A stretch of DNA of 64,000 bases from Pseudomonadota bacterium. GTDB lineage: Bacteria > Pseudomonadota > Gammaproteobacteria > Ga0077536. Of this stretch, positions 24,870 through 33,874 are shown in pieces. Position 1 is the first letter of the stretch, and every line of letters begins with the position of its first letter. Location: NCBI GenBank assembly GCA_016719885.1, contig JADJYF010000005.1, positions 62,001 to 126,000 of the forward strand. Reading direction: 5' to 3'. A program made the translations under genes and the position numbers. The notes beneath the pieces are model-generated. The model did not search any database. It worked only from the letters and a program-made list of their open reading frames with translations, and was not told the DNA's origin.

Positions 24870-25463
24870 TTACAGCGCGCCCTTGGTCGACGGCAGCGCG
24901 TCGCCCATGCGCGCATCGGCTTCCACCGCCATGCGCAGCGCGCGGCCAAAGGCCTTGAACACGGTTTCGATGATATGGTGCGCATTGCGTCCGCGCAGGC
25001 AGTCGACATGCAGCGTGCACATGGCGTGGTTGACGAAACCCTGAAAGAATTCATGGAACAGGTCGACGTCGAAGCTGCCGACCTGCGTACGCGGAAACTC
25101 GACGTGGAATTCGAGGCCCGGCCGTCCCGACAGATCGATCACGACGCGCGACAGCGCTTCGTCCAGCGGCACGTAGGCATGGCCATAGCGGCGAATGGCG
25201 CGCTTGTCGCCCAGCGCCTTCTGTACCGCCATGCCGAGCGTGATGCCGATGTCCTCGACGGTGTGATGGGCGTCGATGACGAGATCGCCATTGGCCTTGA
25301 TGTCGAGGTCGATGAGACCATGGCGCACGACCTGGTCCAGCATGTGATCGAGAAACGGAATGCCGGTCGCCAGCGCCGCGTGGCCGGTGCCATCGAGATT
25401 GACGCTGACGGTGACCTGCGTTTCCTTGGTGTCACGCGAGATGCGGGCGGTGCGAGCGGTCAT
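24870..25463 (-). CDS. hisB: Imidazoleglycerol-phosphate dehydratase
   Basis: Sixth step of histidine synthesis. At 197 aa this is the monofunctional form, without the N-terminal phosphatase fused in enterobacteria. The two manganese-binding repeats are clear: FLDHMLDQVVRHG with DAHHTVEDIGITLG, and HEFFQGFVNHA with GRNAHHIIETVFKAFGRA. It is the first gene of the leftward hisBH pair and is divergent from hemF, with 90 bp between the starts. Confidence 0.97.
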   Translation of the reverse strand: MTARTARISRDTKETQVTVSVNLDGTGHAALATGIPFLDHMLDQVVRHGLIDLDIKANGDLVIDAHHTVEDIGITLGMAVQKALGDKRAIRRYGHAYVPLDEALSRVVIDLSGRPGLEFHVEFPRTQVGSFDVDLFHEFFQGFVNHAMCTLHVDCLRGRNAHHIIETVFKAFGRALRMAVEADARMGDALPSTKGAL

Positions 25464-25553
25464 CGGTAAAACTTCGGTGGATTGGCTTCAGTAGGCGCCG
25501 GCTACCTTAACAGAATCGACCGCGCTTGGCCTACGGCGCGGCGGGATGACAGC

Positions 25554-26486
25554 ATGACCGACACGATTGATGACGGCGCGATCGAGGGCGTCGAGGCGTG
25601 GTTGCGGGGTTTGCAGGACCGCATCTGCGCCGGCCTCGAAGGCCTGGACGGGGCGGCGCGTTTCCAGGAAGACCTGTGGACGCGCGCCGAGGGCGGCGGC
25701 GGTCGCACCCGCGTGCTGACCGAGGGCGCCGTGTTCGAGCAGGCCGGCGTCAATTTTTCGCACGTGCGGGGCAGCACTTTGCCGCCCGCCGCCACCGCGC
25801 GGCGCCCGGAACTGGTCGGGCGCGGCTTCCGCGCCATGGGCGTGTCGCTGGTGGTGCACCCACGCAATCCCTACGTGCCGACTTCCCACGCCAACGTGCG
25901 GCTGTTCGTTGCCGAGGCGCCCGGCGCGGCGCCGGTATGGTGGTTCGGTGGCGGCTTCGACCTGACGCCTTATTACGGCTTCGAGGAAGACGCGGTTGCC
26001 TGGCACCGGTGCGCGCGCGACGCCTGCGCGCCTTTCGGGCCCGACGTGTATGACCGCTACAAGCAATGGTGCGACGATTACTTCGTGCTCAAGCATCGCG
26101 GCGAGCAGCGCGGCGTGGGCGGCTTGTTCTTCGACGATCTGAACGAATGGGGCTTTGCCAGGAGCTTGGCCTTCATGCAGTCGGTGGGCGACCACTACCT
26201 CGAGGCCTATGCCCCGATAGTCGAACGTCGCCGCAGTCTCGCCTACGGCGAACGCGAACGCGACTTCCAACTCTATCGCCGCGGCCGCTACGTCGAATTC
26301 AACCTGGTCTATGACCGCGGCACGGTGTTCGGCCTGCAGACCGGCGGGCGCACCGAGTCGATACTGATGTCGCTGCCGCCGCTGGTGAAATGGCGTTACG
26401 CATGGACGCCCGAGGCGGGCTCGGCGGAAGAAAAGCTGTATACGGATTTTTTGAAGCCGAGGGATTGGTTGGGCTTGGCGGGCTGA
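25554..26486 (+). CDS. hemF: Oxygen-dependent coproporphyrinogen III oxidase
   Basis: Converts coproporphyrinogen III to protoporphyrinogen IX with oxygen, a heme-synthesis step that marks an organism living at least partly aerobically. The 310-aa protein carries all HemF signatures: NPYVPTSHANVRLF, WWFGGGFDLTPYYG, GVGGLFFDDLNEWGF and YVEFNLVYDRGTVFGLQTGG. The start at 25554 gives MTDTIDDGAIEGVEAWL; an open frame from 25482 adds a poorly conserved stretch. An inverted REP pair lies between its end and the converging Rieske gene. Confidence 0.96.
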   Translation: MTDTIDDGAIEGVEAWLRGLQDRICAGLEGLDGAARFQEDLWTRAEGGGGRTRVLTEGAVFEQAGVNFSHVRGSTLPPAATARRPELVGRGFRAMGVSLVVHPRNPYVPTSHANVRLFVAEAPGAAPVWWFGGGFDLTPYYGFEEDAVAWHRCARDACAPFGPDVYDRYKQWCDDYFVLKHRGEQRGVGGLFFDDLNEWGFARSLAFMQSVGDHYLEAYAPIVERRRSLAYGERERDFQLYRRGRYVEFNLVYDRGTVFGLQTGGRTESILMSLPPLVKWRYAWTPEAGSAEEKLYTDFLKPRDWLGLAG

Positions 26487-26500
26487 CCGGTGTTTTCCTT

Positions 26501-26565
26501 TGTGGGTCAGACTTCAGTCTGACAGCCGAGAAGCTGTGCCCTGTCAGACTGAAGTCTGACCCACA
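26501..26565. repeat. Inverted REP pair, family B
   Basis: Two arms of 25 bp (26501-26525 and 26541-26565) are perfect inverted copies separated by 15 bp. Each arm contains its own hairpin, GTCAGACT-TC-AGTCTGAC, preceded by a GTGG foot. The pair sits between convergent hemF and the Rieske gene. The layout resembles the paired REP units (BIMEs) of enterobacteria and pseudomonads. Confidence 0.9.
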
Positions 26566-26588
26566 GAGATCATGCGCCAATCAAATCC

Positions 26589-27665
26589 TCACCCCATGGC
26601 CACGCCGTTGTCCGCCAGCACTTTGCGCAGGTTGCGGATGGCGGGAAAGATCTCCTGGTTGCGGTCCTCGCCCTGTGCGTCGAAAGCGGCCTGTTCGAGC
26701 TCGCAGATCCAGCGGTCCTCGGCGAAGATGCCGTTGGTGAACCACACGATGAACGGCCAGAAGATGTCGAGCAGCACTTTCATGCCGGGCCGCCGGATCA
26801 TCATGAGGCCGAAGGTGTGGTTGCTGCGCTGATCCTTGTCGACAGGAATGTAGACGTTCCATAGATCGAGGGCCGGATGCTGGCTGCCGGCGGTCCAGAA
26901 TTTCAGGGTCTGGTAGGGATACTCGGTGCGGATGGTCATGAGGTCCCGTTCCTCGGGGCGACTCTCGGGGCGCTTGCCGAGCATGAACTTCTCACCGAGC
27001 GGCTGACGGCCGCTGGCGCGGTGGAAGGTGTAATCGGTCTCCGCCCAGTTCGGCCCCACGCGCGTGCCCAGGAACACGGTCTTGATGCCGCCCATCAGGC
27101 GTCGATGCAGGAACTGGTGATTCATGTCCATGAGGTTTTCATGCATGAACGAGTAATGGCAGCCCACCTGCCGGTCGAGATAACGGGTCTTGTAGGCCGG
27201 ATCGCTGGCCGAGGGAATGGCCGGAAAGGCGCTGTCGGCGGCGCGCGTCGCATCGCCGGGAAACACGAACAACAGGCCATAGGCTTCGCGCACCGGGTAG
27301 TGGCGCACGTTGTTGGGCTTCATGCTGCAGCGATCGAGGTAGGGCACGCTCACGCAGCGACCCTCGGCGTTGTATTCCCAACCGTGGTAGCCACAGCGGA
27401 TGGCGTTGTCCGCCACCACGCCGACGTGCAGCGGCACCTGGCGATGGGCACAGCGATCTTCCAGCGCCAGCAGTTGGCCGGCGCGGGTGCGGGCCAGCAC
27501 GATGGGCTCGCCGGCGAAACGCGTCGCCAGCATCTTGCCGGGTTTCAGATCGCGCGAGCGCGCCAGCGGGTACCAGAAGTTCGGATCGAGGGCGGTCTTG
27601 CGCAAATCGCCGCTGTACTCGTCGGCCGCGGGCGTCGGCACGCGTGCCGCAATTTCGAGAGTCAT
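26589..27665 (-). CDS. Rieske non-heme iron oxygenase
   Basis: A 358-aa ring-hydroxylating-type oxygenase alpha subunit. The N-terminal Rieske [2Fe-2S] site is C72-A-H74 and C91-GY-H94. The mononuclear iron site is D180-xx-H183-xxx-H187 in NLMDMNHQFLHRR. Both centres are complete, so it should be active. The architecture resembles small single-subunit oxygenases acting on aromatic or sterol-like substrates, or O-demethylases; the substrate cannot be read. A flavodoxin gene lies 67 bp upstream on the same strand and may supply electrons, which is inference. Confidence 0.9.
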   Translation of the reverse strand: MTLEIAARVPTPAADEYSGDLRKTALDPNFWYPLARSRDLKPGKMLATRFAGEPIVLARTRAGQLLALEDRCAHRQVPLHVGVVADNAIRCGYHGWEYNAEGRCVSVPYLDRCSMKPNNVRHYPVREAYGLLFVFPGDATRAADSAFPAIPSASDPAYKTRYLDRQVGCHYSFMHENLMDMNHQFLHRRLMGGIKTVFLGTRVGPNWAETDYTFHRASGRQPLGEKFMLGKRPESRPEERDLMTIRTEYPYQTLKFWTAGSQHPALDLWNVYIPVDKDQRSNHTFGLMMIRRPGMKVLLDIFWPFIVWFTNGIFAEDRWICELEQAAFDAQGEDRNQEIFPAIRNLRKVLADNGVAMG

Positions 27666-27732
27666 GGGCGCGTTCTCGCTACCTGTCTTGCGGGCATTCT
27701 ACGGCCTGGCGCGCGACTGCGCGTCAGGACCA

Positions 27733-28206
27733 TCAGAACAATCCTGCTTCGAGGCCCGCGGCGAGCGCCATGCCGAGCTCGCGACACGCGGCCAGGCCCT
27801 CGGCATTGACATCGCCCTTCACGATCACCGGCGCCTGCACCTCGCGCCAGCGCAGGCCGGTGACGATGCGCCGCACGCTGGCCAGCGCGCCGGCGCCGTC
27901 GTTGCCGGCCTTGACGACCAGCGCATAGGGCAGGCCCTGGGTGTGATCCAGGCAGGGGTAATAGATGCGATCGAAGAAGTACTTCAGCGCGCCCGACATG
28001 TAGCCGAAGTTCTCCGGCGTGCCGAGGATCACCGCATCGGCCCAGCGCACGTCCTCGGCATCCGCCGACAGCGGCGAGGCCACCCGTATTTCGACGCCGC
28101 TGATGGCGTCGTCGCGCGCGCCGTCCAGCACCGCCTGCGCCAGCGCGGCGGTGCTGCCGGTCTGGGAGTGATGGACGAGCAGCAGGTGTTTCATCGCGCT
28201 GGTCAT
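27733..28206 (-). CDS. Flavodoxin-like flavoprotein
   Basis: A 157-aa flavodoxin-fold protein. The N-terminal FMN phosphate loop HHSQTGSTAALA and the middle ILGTPENFGYMSGALKYFFDR segment are typical of the flavodoxin/NADPH-dependent FMN reductase group (WrbA-related). No signal peptide is present. The first ATG (28206) gives MTSAMKHLLLVHH; the ATG at 28194 (MKHLLLVHH) is an equally good start. It is upstream of the Rieske oxygenase on the same strand and divergent from a luciferase-family gene. Confidence 0.85.
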   Translation of the reverse strand: MTSAMKHLLLVHHSQTGSTAALAQAVLDGARDDAISGVEIRVASPLSADAEDVRWADAVILGTPENFGYMSGALKYFFDRIYYPCLDHTQGLPYALVVKAGNDGAGALASVRRIVTGLRWREVQAPVIVKGDVNAEGLAACRELGMALAAGLEAGLF

Positions 28207-28302
28207 GTCACTGGTACGATGGCTCCATCAAAAAGGACTGCAAGGAAAAGGCACTATGGCGCGTCATGACCCGCCTGTCGAAGTGGCTGCGACGGATGAA
28301 GG

Positions 28303-29220
28303 ATGGCCGACATGAAGCAGGCGCAAAAAATACGCTTCGCCGTCACCCCGCCCGCCTCGGCCCTCACCGAGCGCGCCTTCGATGACTACCTCGAGCGCTG
28401 CGAAGGACTCGGCTTCGACACCCTGTGGCTGTCGGATATTCCGCTCGGCGCCCAGGGCGACCCCTTGCTGCACCTGACCTACGCGGCGGCGCGCACGCGG
28501 CGCCTCAAGCTCGGCGCGAATATCGTGCCGCTGGGTCGCAATCCATTGTGGCTGGCCAAGCAGCTCGCGCAGCTCGACCGGCTGTCGAACGGGCGCCTGC
28601 TGTTGTCGTTCGTGCCGGGACTGGGCACGGCGCCCGAGCGCCTGGCGCTGGGCTACGAGCGTGGCGATCGCGGCCTCGAACTCGAACGCATCCTCGCCAT
28701 GCTGCGCCGCTGGTGGGGCGGTGAGGCCGTTACCGCGGAGTGTCAGGGCGCGCGTTTCGAAGCGCTCACTCTCGAACCGCGGCCGCTGCAAGAGCCGCTC
28801 GAAGTGTGGCTGGGCGGCAAGGGGCCCGTGGCGCTGGAGCGTGTGGCGCGTGCCGCCGATGGCTGGCTGACCTCGGTGGTCAAGCCCGAGGAAGCGCGAC
28901 TTGCGCGCCAGGCCATCGAGCGCCGCGCCGCCGAGCTCGGCCGCCACATCGACCCCGAGCATTTCGGCATCAGTATCCCGGTGGCGCGCCACGAGCCGCC
29001 CGAGGCGGCGATCGGTGCGCTGCGCGCGCGGCGCGAGGACCAGGACCTGACCGACATCGTGGCGGTCGGCACCCTCAAGTTGCGCGCCCTCGTCGCCGCT
29101 CACCTGGACGCGGGCCTGAGCAAATTCGTGCTGCGGCCGTCGACGGCCCTCGATCCCGCGGCCGACTGGCGCGCCGACCTGGATTGGATGGCGGAGGCAG
29201 TGCTCGACCTCCAGCGTTGA
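28303..29220 (+). CDS. Luciferase-like (LLM class) flavin oxidoreductase
   Basis: A 305-aa TIM-barrel oxidoreductase of the bacterial luciferase superfamily, using FMN or F420. Matching segments are RCEGLGFDTLWLSD, RTRRLKLGANIVPLGRNP, LAKQLAQLDRLSNGRL, VWLGGKGPVALERVARAADGW. The charge and spacing in the LSNGRLLLSFVPGLG region are typical. The substrate is unknown; F420 use cannot be decided from sequence. It is divergent from the flavodoxin gene and precedes fbp by 135 bp. Confidence 0.85.
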   Translation: MADMKQAQKIRFAVTPPASALTERAFDDYLERCEGLGFDTLWLSDIPLGAQGDPLLHLTYAAARTRRLKLGANIVPLGRNPLWLAKQLAQLDRLSNGRLLLSFVPGLGTAPERLALGYERGDRGLELERILAMLRRWWGGEAVTAECQGARFEALTLEPRPLQEPLEVWLGGKGPVALERVARAADGWLTSVVKPEEARLARQAIERRAAELGRHIDPEHFGISIPVARHEPPEAAIGALRARREDQDLTDIVAVGTLKLRALVAAHLDAGLSKFVLRPSTALDPAADWRADLDWMAEAVLDLQR

Positions 29221-29355
29221 GGCAGGTCATGAACGTAGCTTGCGGAAATCGTAAAGAATCATGTTTTGCAGTACGGTTCACGGAGATTTAATTTTGCATC
29301 GCGACAATCGCTAGCCATGACCCAACAACCATCCGCCCAAGGAGACGATCCCGCC

Positions 29356-30366
29356 ATGGCCTCGCCCGCGTCCGCCGTCGTTCAATTGCGTTCCCAGCCC
29401 AATCCCCCGTCCCTGCAAAGTTGCCTGCTCGCCGCCGAACGCGCCTCGCGTGATGATGCCGCGCGCTCGCTGTCGTGGATCGTGTCGGCCATCTCGAGCG
29501 CGGCCAAGGGCATCGCGGCCAGGCTGCGCACCGCCGGGCTCGATGGTGCGCTGGGCGCGGTGGGCCAGCTCAACGTGCAGGGCGAATCGCAGCAGGCGCT
29601 GGACGTCATCGCCAACGAGCTGTTGATTCGTGAGCTCGAATCGCGCGAAGGCGTGATGGTGCTGGGCTCGGAAGAGAACGACGAACTGATGCTCATCGAT
29701 GGCCTGCCCGCCCACGGCGGCCGCTACGCGGTGCTGTTCGACCCGCTGGACGGCTCTTCGAATCTCGACGTCGGCGGCGCGGTCGGCACCATCTTCTCGA
29801 TTTACGAACTGGCGCAGGGCGAGGAAACCCGCCTGCAGGCCGGGCGCCGCCAGGTGGCGGCGGGCTACGTGCTGTACGGCCCCTCGACCGTGCTGGTCAT
29901 GACCTTGGGCAACGGCGTCGACATGTTCGTGCTCGAACCGACGGTCGGTAATTTCCTGCGCGTGGCCGAGCGCCTCGCGATGCCGGCCAAGGGCAAGACC
30001 TACTCGGTCAACGAAGCCAATCTCGATTCCTTCCCGGCCGGTTACCAGTGCTTCCTCGCCCACTGCCGCCAATCGGGTTACGGCAGCCGCTACGCGGGGG
30101 CGATGGTCGCCGACGTGCACCGCGTGCTGTTGCAGGGCGGCATCTTCCTCTACCCACCGACCGCCAAGGCGCCCAAGGGCAAGCTGCGCCTGATGTACGA
30201 AGCCAACCCGATGTCGATGATCCTCGAACAGGCGGGCGGCGTCGGCAGCACCGGCCAGCTGCCCATCCTCGACCTCGAGCCCGAGTCGCTGCACGCGCGC
30301 GTGCCGGTGATCCTCGGCAGCCGCGAGGATGTCGCGGCGCTGCTCGCCGAGCTTGGCCGAGACTGA
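29356..30366 (+). CDS. fbp: Fructose-1,6-bisphosphatase, class I
   Basis: Gluconeogenic hydrolysis of fructose 1,6-bisphosphate. The metal and substrate motif LFDPLDGSSNLDV lies at about 127-139, with GSEENDE upstream and LRLMYEANPMSMILEQAGG downstream, all as in class I enzymes. The start at 29356 has AAGGAG at 29339-29344 and gives 336 aa, the usual length; in-frame starts at 29266 and 29317 give longer N-termini. It is followed by a rho-independent terminator at 30395. A PPi-dependent phosphofructokinase is also in the window, so flux between the two hexose phosphates can run through either enzyme. Confidence 0.94.
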   Translation: MASPASAVVQLRSQPNPPSLQSCLLAAERASRDDAARSLSWIVSAISSAAKGIAARLRTAGLDGALGAVGQLNVQGESQQALDVIANELLIRELESREGVMVLGSEENDELMLIDGLPAHGGRYAVLFDPLDGSSNLDVGGAVGTIFSIYELAQGEETRLQAGRRQVAAGYVLYGPSTVLVMTLGNGVDMFVLEPTVGNFLRVAERLAMPAKGKTYSVNEANLDSFPAGYQCFLAHCRQSGYGSRYAGAMVADVHRVLLQGGIFLYPPTAKAPKGKLRLMYEANPMSMILEQAGGVGSTGQLPILDLEPESLHARVPVILGSREDVAALLAELGRD

Positions 30367-30394
30367 GCGGCGGCGTCGCCGTTCGTCCGGCACG

Positions 30395-30417
30395 ACGGGG
30401 CCCACGGGCCCCGTTTT
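30395..30417 (+). terminator. Rho-independent terminator of fbp
   Basis: An 8-bp GC-rich stem (ACGGGGCC and GGCCCCGT around CACG) is followed directly by TTTT, 28 bp past the fbp stop. Confidence 0.75.
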
Positions 30418-30518
30418 CGTATCCGCCGCCGCACGCCAAATGGGGAATTAAAGCCTCGTCGCCACGCTTGCTACCATCGAGGGCTCCCGGCAACGCCCTT
30501 TAAGGAGATCTTTCGACG

Positions 30519-31979
30519 ATGGCCAGCAACCAGCAGCACGACACCCGCATCATCATCATCGGCGCCGGCCCCGGCGGCATGTGCACGGCCATCAAGCTCC
30601 TGGAAGCCGGCATCAAGGATTTCGTGGTGCTGGAGAAGGCTGCGGGCGTGGGCGGCACCTGGTGGCACAACCGCTACCCGGGCGCCGAGTGTGACGTCAA
30701 ATCCCACCTGTATTCCTATTCCTTCGAATTGAAGCGCGACTGGACACGGCCCTATGCCGGCCAGGCCGAGATCCTCGAATACCTCGAGTTCGTGGCGACC
30801 AAGTACGGCATCAAGCCCTACATCCGCTTCGAACACGAAGTGCGCTCGGCGCGCTGGGCCGACAGCCAGGCGCGTTGGGAAGTGGCGACCGCCGACGGCC
30901 AGGTGTTCCGCGCGCCGGTACTGGTGTCGGGCATGGGTATGTTCAACGAGCTCGACATGCCGAACATCGCCGGGCTCGACGCCTTCGCCGGCAAGATGTT
31001 CCATTCGGCGCGCTGGGACCACGGCTACGATCTTTCCGGCAAGCGCGTGGCGGTGATAGGCAGCGCCGCGAGCGCCGTGCAGTTCATTCCCGAGATCGCC
31101 GAGAAGACCGGCAAGCTGCACATCTTCCAGCGCACCGCCAACTGGGTGGCGCCCAAGGACGACGCGCCCTATTCGCCCGAGGTGCTGGCCAATCTCAAGC
31201 ATGATCCCAACGCCATCCACGAACTGCGCGCGCAGATCTACAAGGACTTGAACGAGTTCATCCTGTTCAGCGACCCGGCCAAGCAGGCCGAATACACGCA
31301 AGCAGCACTCGACAACATCGCGGTGGTGAAGGACGAAGCGCTGCGCCGCAAGCTGACGCCGACCCATCCTTTCGGCTGCAAGCGCCCCTTGTTCTCGAAT
31401 CTCTATTACCCGGTGTTCAACCTGCCGCAGGTCGAACTCGTCACCGACAAGATAGAGCGTCTCACCGCCACCGGCGTGGTGACCGCCGATGGCAAGGAAC
31501 GCGAAGTCGATACCGTCATCCTCGCCACCGGCTTCAAGGTCACCAAGTACCTGTCGGCCATCGCCGTGACGGGCCGCAACGGCGTGCGCCTCGACGATGC
31601 CTGGAGCGACGGCGCGCAAGCTTATCTCGGCATCACCACCAGCGGCTTTCCGAACCTGTTCATGCTCTACGGCCCGAACACCAACAACGGTTCGATCATC
31701 TCGATGCTGGAGATCCAGGTCGATTACATCCTGCGCCAGATCAAGCGGCTCGAACGCGAGCAGCTGGCTTTCATCGACCTCAAGCCGGAAACGGAGCGGC
31801 AGTACAACGACTCCATGCAGCAGGAGATCAAGGCGGTCGACGTGTGGGCCGCCAACTGCGGCAACTACTACAACGCCGACTCGGGTCGCAACGTCACGCA
31901 GTGGCCGCACACCATCGATGATTTCGCGGCGCGCATGGTGCGACCCGATGAGCAGGTGTACGAGGCCAGGCGCGCCTAG
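30519..31979 (+). CDS. Flavin-containing Baeyer-Villiger type monooxygenase
   Basis: A 486-aa FAD/NADPH monooxygenase. The FAD-binding loop is IGAGPGGM (14-21). The Baeyer-Villiger fingerprint F-x-G-x3-H-x3-W-D is matched by FAGKMFHSARWD near residues 156-167. The second Rossmann loop reads VIGSAASAVQF. GTWWHNRYPGAECDV and the C-terminal GPNTNNGSIISMLE are typical of this group. The predicted reaction is oxidation of a ketone to an ester or lactone; the substrate is unknown. The ribosome site is AAGGAG, 11 bp upstream. The stop is 7 bp from the end of the converging ogt gene. Confidence 0.9.
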   Translation: MASNQQHDTRIIIIGAGPGGMCTAIKLLEAGIKDFVVLEKAAGVGGTWWHNRYPGAECDVKSHLYSYSFELKRDWTRPYAGQAEILEYLEFVATKYGIKPYIRFEHEVRSARWADSQARWEVATADGQVFRAPVLVSGMGMFNELDMPNIAGLDAFAGKMFHSARWDHGYDLSGKRVAVIGSAASAVQFIPEIAEKTGKLHIFQRTANWVAPKDDAPYSPEVLANLKHDPNAIHELRAQIYKDLNEFILFSDPAKQAEYTQAALDNIAVVKDEALRRKLTPTHPFGCKRPLFSNLYYPVFNLPQVELVTDKIERLTATGVVTADGKEREVDTVILATGFKVTKYLSAIAVTGRNGVRLDDAWSDGAQAYLGITTSGFPNLFMLYGPNTNNGSIISMLEIQVDYILRQIKRLEREQLAFIDLKPETERQYNDSMQQEIKAVDVWAANCGNYYNADSGRNVTQWPHTIDDFAARMVRPDEQVYEARRA

Positions 31980-31986
31980 CGGCGGG

Positions 31987-32490
31987 CTACTCCAGCAAGG
32001 CGCCTTCGTGCCGTAACAGCCAGCGCTTGCGTTCCAGGCCGCCGGCGTAGCCGGTGAGGGCGCCATTGGCGCCGATCATGCGGTGGCAGGGCACCGCGAT
32101 GGCGATGGGATTGGCGCCGTTGGCGAGACCGACGGCGCGCGATGCCGCCGGATTGCCGATGCGTTTCGCGAGTTCACCATAGCTCGAAGTGCTGCCGGCG
32201 CGGATCTCGCGCAGGTGGCGCCAGATCATGCGCTGGAACGCGGTGCCGTTGGTGGCGACGGGAAACGCATCGAGGGCTTGGAAATCGCCGGCGAAATAGG
32301 CATCCACCGCGGCACTGGCGCCGCCCGGATCGCGCGCCGGCTGCAACGTCACTTCACCGTAATGGCGCGCCAGCAGGCGCTGCATGCGTGTCTCGTAATC
32401 GTGAAAGTCGAGGGCGCGCAGATGGCTGCCGTCCGATACCACCAGCACCGTGCCTAGCGGCGACGCGACGCGGTCGATGTAGAGCTTCAC
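31987..32490 (-). CDS. ogt: Methylated-DNA-protein-cysteine methyltransferase
   Basis: Direct repair of O6-alkylguanine by irreversible transfer of the alkyl group to a cysteine. The acceptor is C135 in IAVPCHRMIG, with the helix-turn-helix arginine-finger region SRAVGLANGANPI just ahead. At 167 aa without a regulatory domain it matches Ogt rather than Ada. It lies 54 bp downstream of a luciferase-family oxidoreductase gene on the same strand. Confidence 0.94.
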   Translation of the reverse strand: MKLYIDRVASPLGTVLVVSDGSHLRALDFHDYETRMQRLLARHYGEVTLQPARDPGGASAAVDAYFAGDFQALDAFPVATNGTAFQRMIWRHLREIRAGSTSSYGELAKRIGNPAASRAVGLANGANPIAIAVPCHRMIGANGALTGYAGGLERKRWLLRHEGALLE

Positions 32491-32544
32491 GGCAAGACTG
32501 CCGGCGACCGTGTGTTCACAGCGGCCGCCCGCACGGCGTGCGCC

Positions 32545-33789
32545 TCAGCCCGCCGACTTGTCCTGGTACTTGCGCAGATCCGGCGCGTTGTGCGACGACA
32601 ATGCCGCCGTGCCCTGCGGTTCGTGCAGCGCCGCCGCCGCGCGCTCGTTCTGCATGATCTTGGCCATCACCGCTTCACCGGCGCGCTCGAAGATCTCGCG
32701 GTTCTGGATCACGTGCTGCTGCGAGGCGCGATAGGCGTCCAGCATGCCGTTCACTTCCGGCACCACGTAGCGCATCACGAGATCCCAGCTCTTGGCGGTG
32801 TTGATGTGATTGGCCCAGTCGTGCACGAAACCGAGCACCGTGCCGAAGCCGCCAGTGATCTTCTGCATGTGGCGAATCGACGCCACCAGATCGTCCGGTG
32901 TGCCGATCAGCGAGGCGCCGGCGAGGCCCATGGACTCGACGTGATCGACCGCTTCGTCCGGCGTCGCGTACTTCTTCTCGCCGGGCCGCATCAGGGTGTC
33001 GACGATGTATTCGTTATGCCAGCGCATGAGGCCGTGCTTGGCTTCCTCGCGGGCCTGTTCGCGGGTCTCGGCGATATGCCAGGACATCACCACGCGCCAG
33101 TTGCGGCGGTCGACGGTGTTGCCGTGCTTCTTCGCCGATTCCTCGGCAAAGCTCCACTGCGTCGGCAACGCGGCGAGGCCGGTGGTCGACATCGAACCCA
33201 GCGACAGCACGCCGCAGCCGTACTTGCCGGCGAGCGTCATGCCCGAGGGGCTGATCATCGACGCGGTCGCCATCGGCACTTCTTCCTGCACCGGCAGCAG
33301 CTGCAGGCGCGCGTCCTTCAAGGTGAACCAGTCGCACTCGTAGGAGAAGCGTTCGTCGCCCGCCAGCAGGCGCTTGATGACGCCCATCGCCTCGTCCTGG
33401 CGATCACGCTGGGTGAGCGGATCGATGCCGAGCATGTAGGCATCCGACGGCAGCGCACCGGGGCCGGTGCCGAGGATCACGCGGCCATTGGTCTGGTGAT
33501 CGAGCTGCACGATGCGCTGCGCGACATTGAAAGGATGATGGTAGGGCAGCGATACCACGCCGGTGCCGAGCTTGATGTTGTGCGTGCACTGGCCGACGGC
33601 GGCCAGGAACAGCTCCGGCGAGGCAATCACTTCCCAGCCGGTGGAATGGTGCTCACCGCACCAGAATTCATCGTAGCCGAGGCGGTCGAGCTGCTGGGCG
33701 AGGGCGATGTCGCGCTGAAATTGCAGCGTCGGGTTCTCGCCTATGGGATGGTGGGGCGCGAGAAACGCGCCGAATCGAGTGCGTGCCAT
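32545..33789 (-). CDS. LLM class flavin-dependent oxidoreductase
   Basis: A 414-aa member of the luciferase superfamily. Recognisable segments are RLGYDEFWCGEHHSTGWE, NIKLGTGVVSLPYHHPFNVA, LDHQTNGRVILGTGPGALP and VGPSGMTLAGKYG-like SPSGMTLAGKYGCG. The long C-terminal extension after the barrel resembles limonene or alkane-type flavin monooxygenases of this class, but the substrate is not readable. The start has an AAGGGGAGAT ribosome site 3 bp from the ATG. It precedes ogt on the same strand and follows dtd with an 85-bp gap that probably holds its promoter. Confidence 0.87.
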   Translation of the reverse strand: MARTRFGAFLAPHHPIGENPTLQFQRDIALAQQLDRLGYDEFWCGEHHSTGWEVIASPELFLAAVGQCTHNIKLGTGVVSLPYHHPFNVAQRIVQLDHQTNGRVILGTGPGALPSDAYMLGIDPLTQRDRQDEAMGVIKRLLAGDERFSYECDWFTLKDARLQLLPVQEEVPMATASMISPSGMTLAGKYGCGVLSLGSMSTTGLAALPTQWSFAEESAKKHGNTVDRRNWRVVMSWHIAETREQAREEAKHGLMRWHNEYIVDTLMRPGEKKYATPDEAVDHVESMGLAGASLIGTPDDLVASIRHMQKITGGFGTVLGFVHDWANHINTAKSWDLVMRYVVPEVNGMLDAYRASQQHVIQNREIFERAGEAVMAKIMQNERAAAALHEPQGTAALSSHNAPDLRKYQDKSAG

Positions 33790-33874
33790 GGTATCTCCCC
33801 TTGAGGTTTGCGCCCGATACTGTCACCGCCCGTCAGGCAGCGCAATTACCGAAGCGGGCGTGGCGGCGCGGGGT

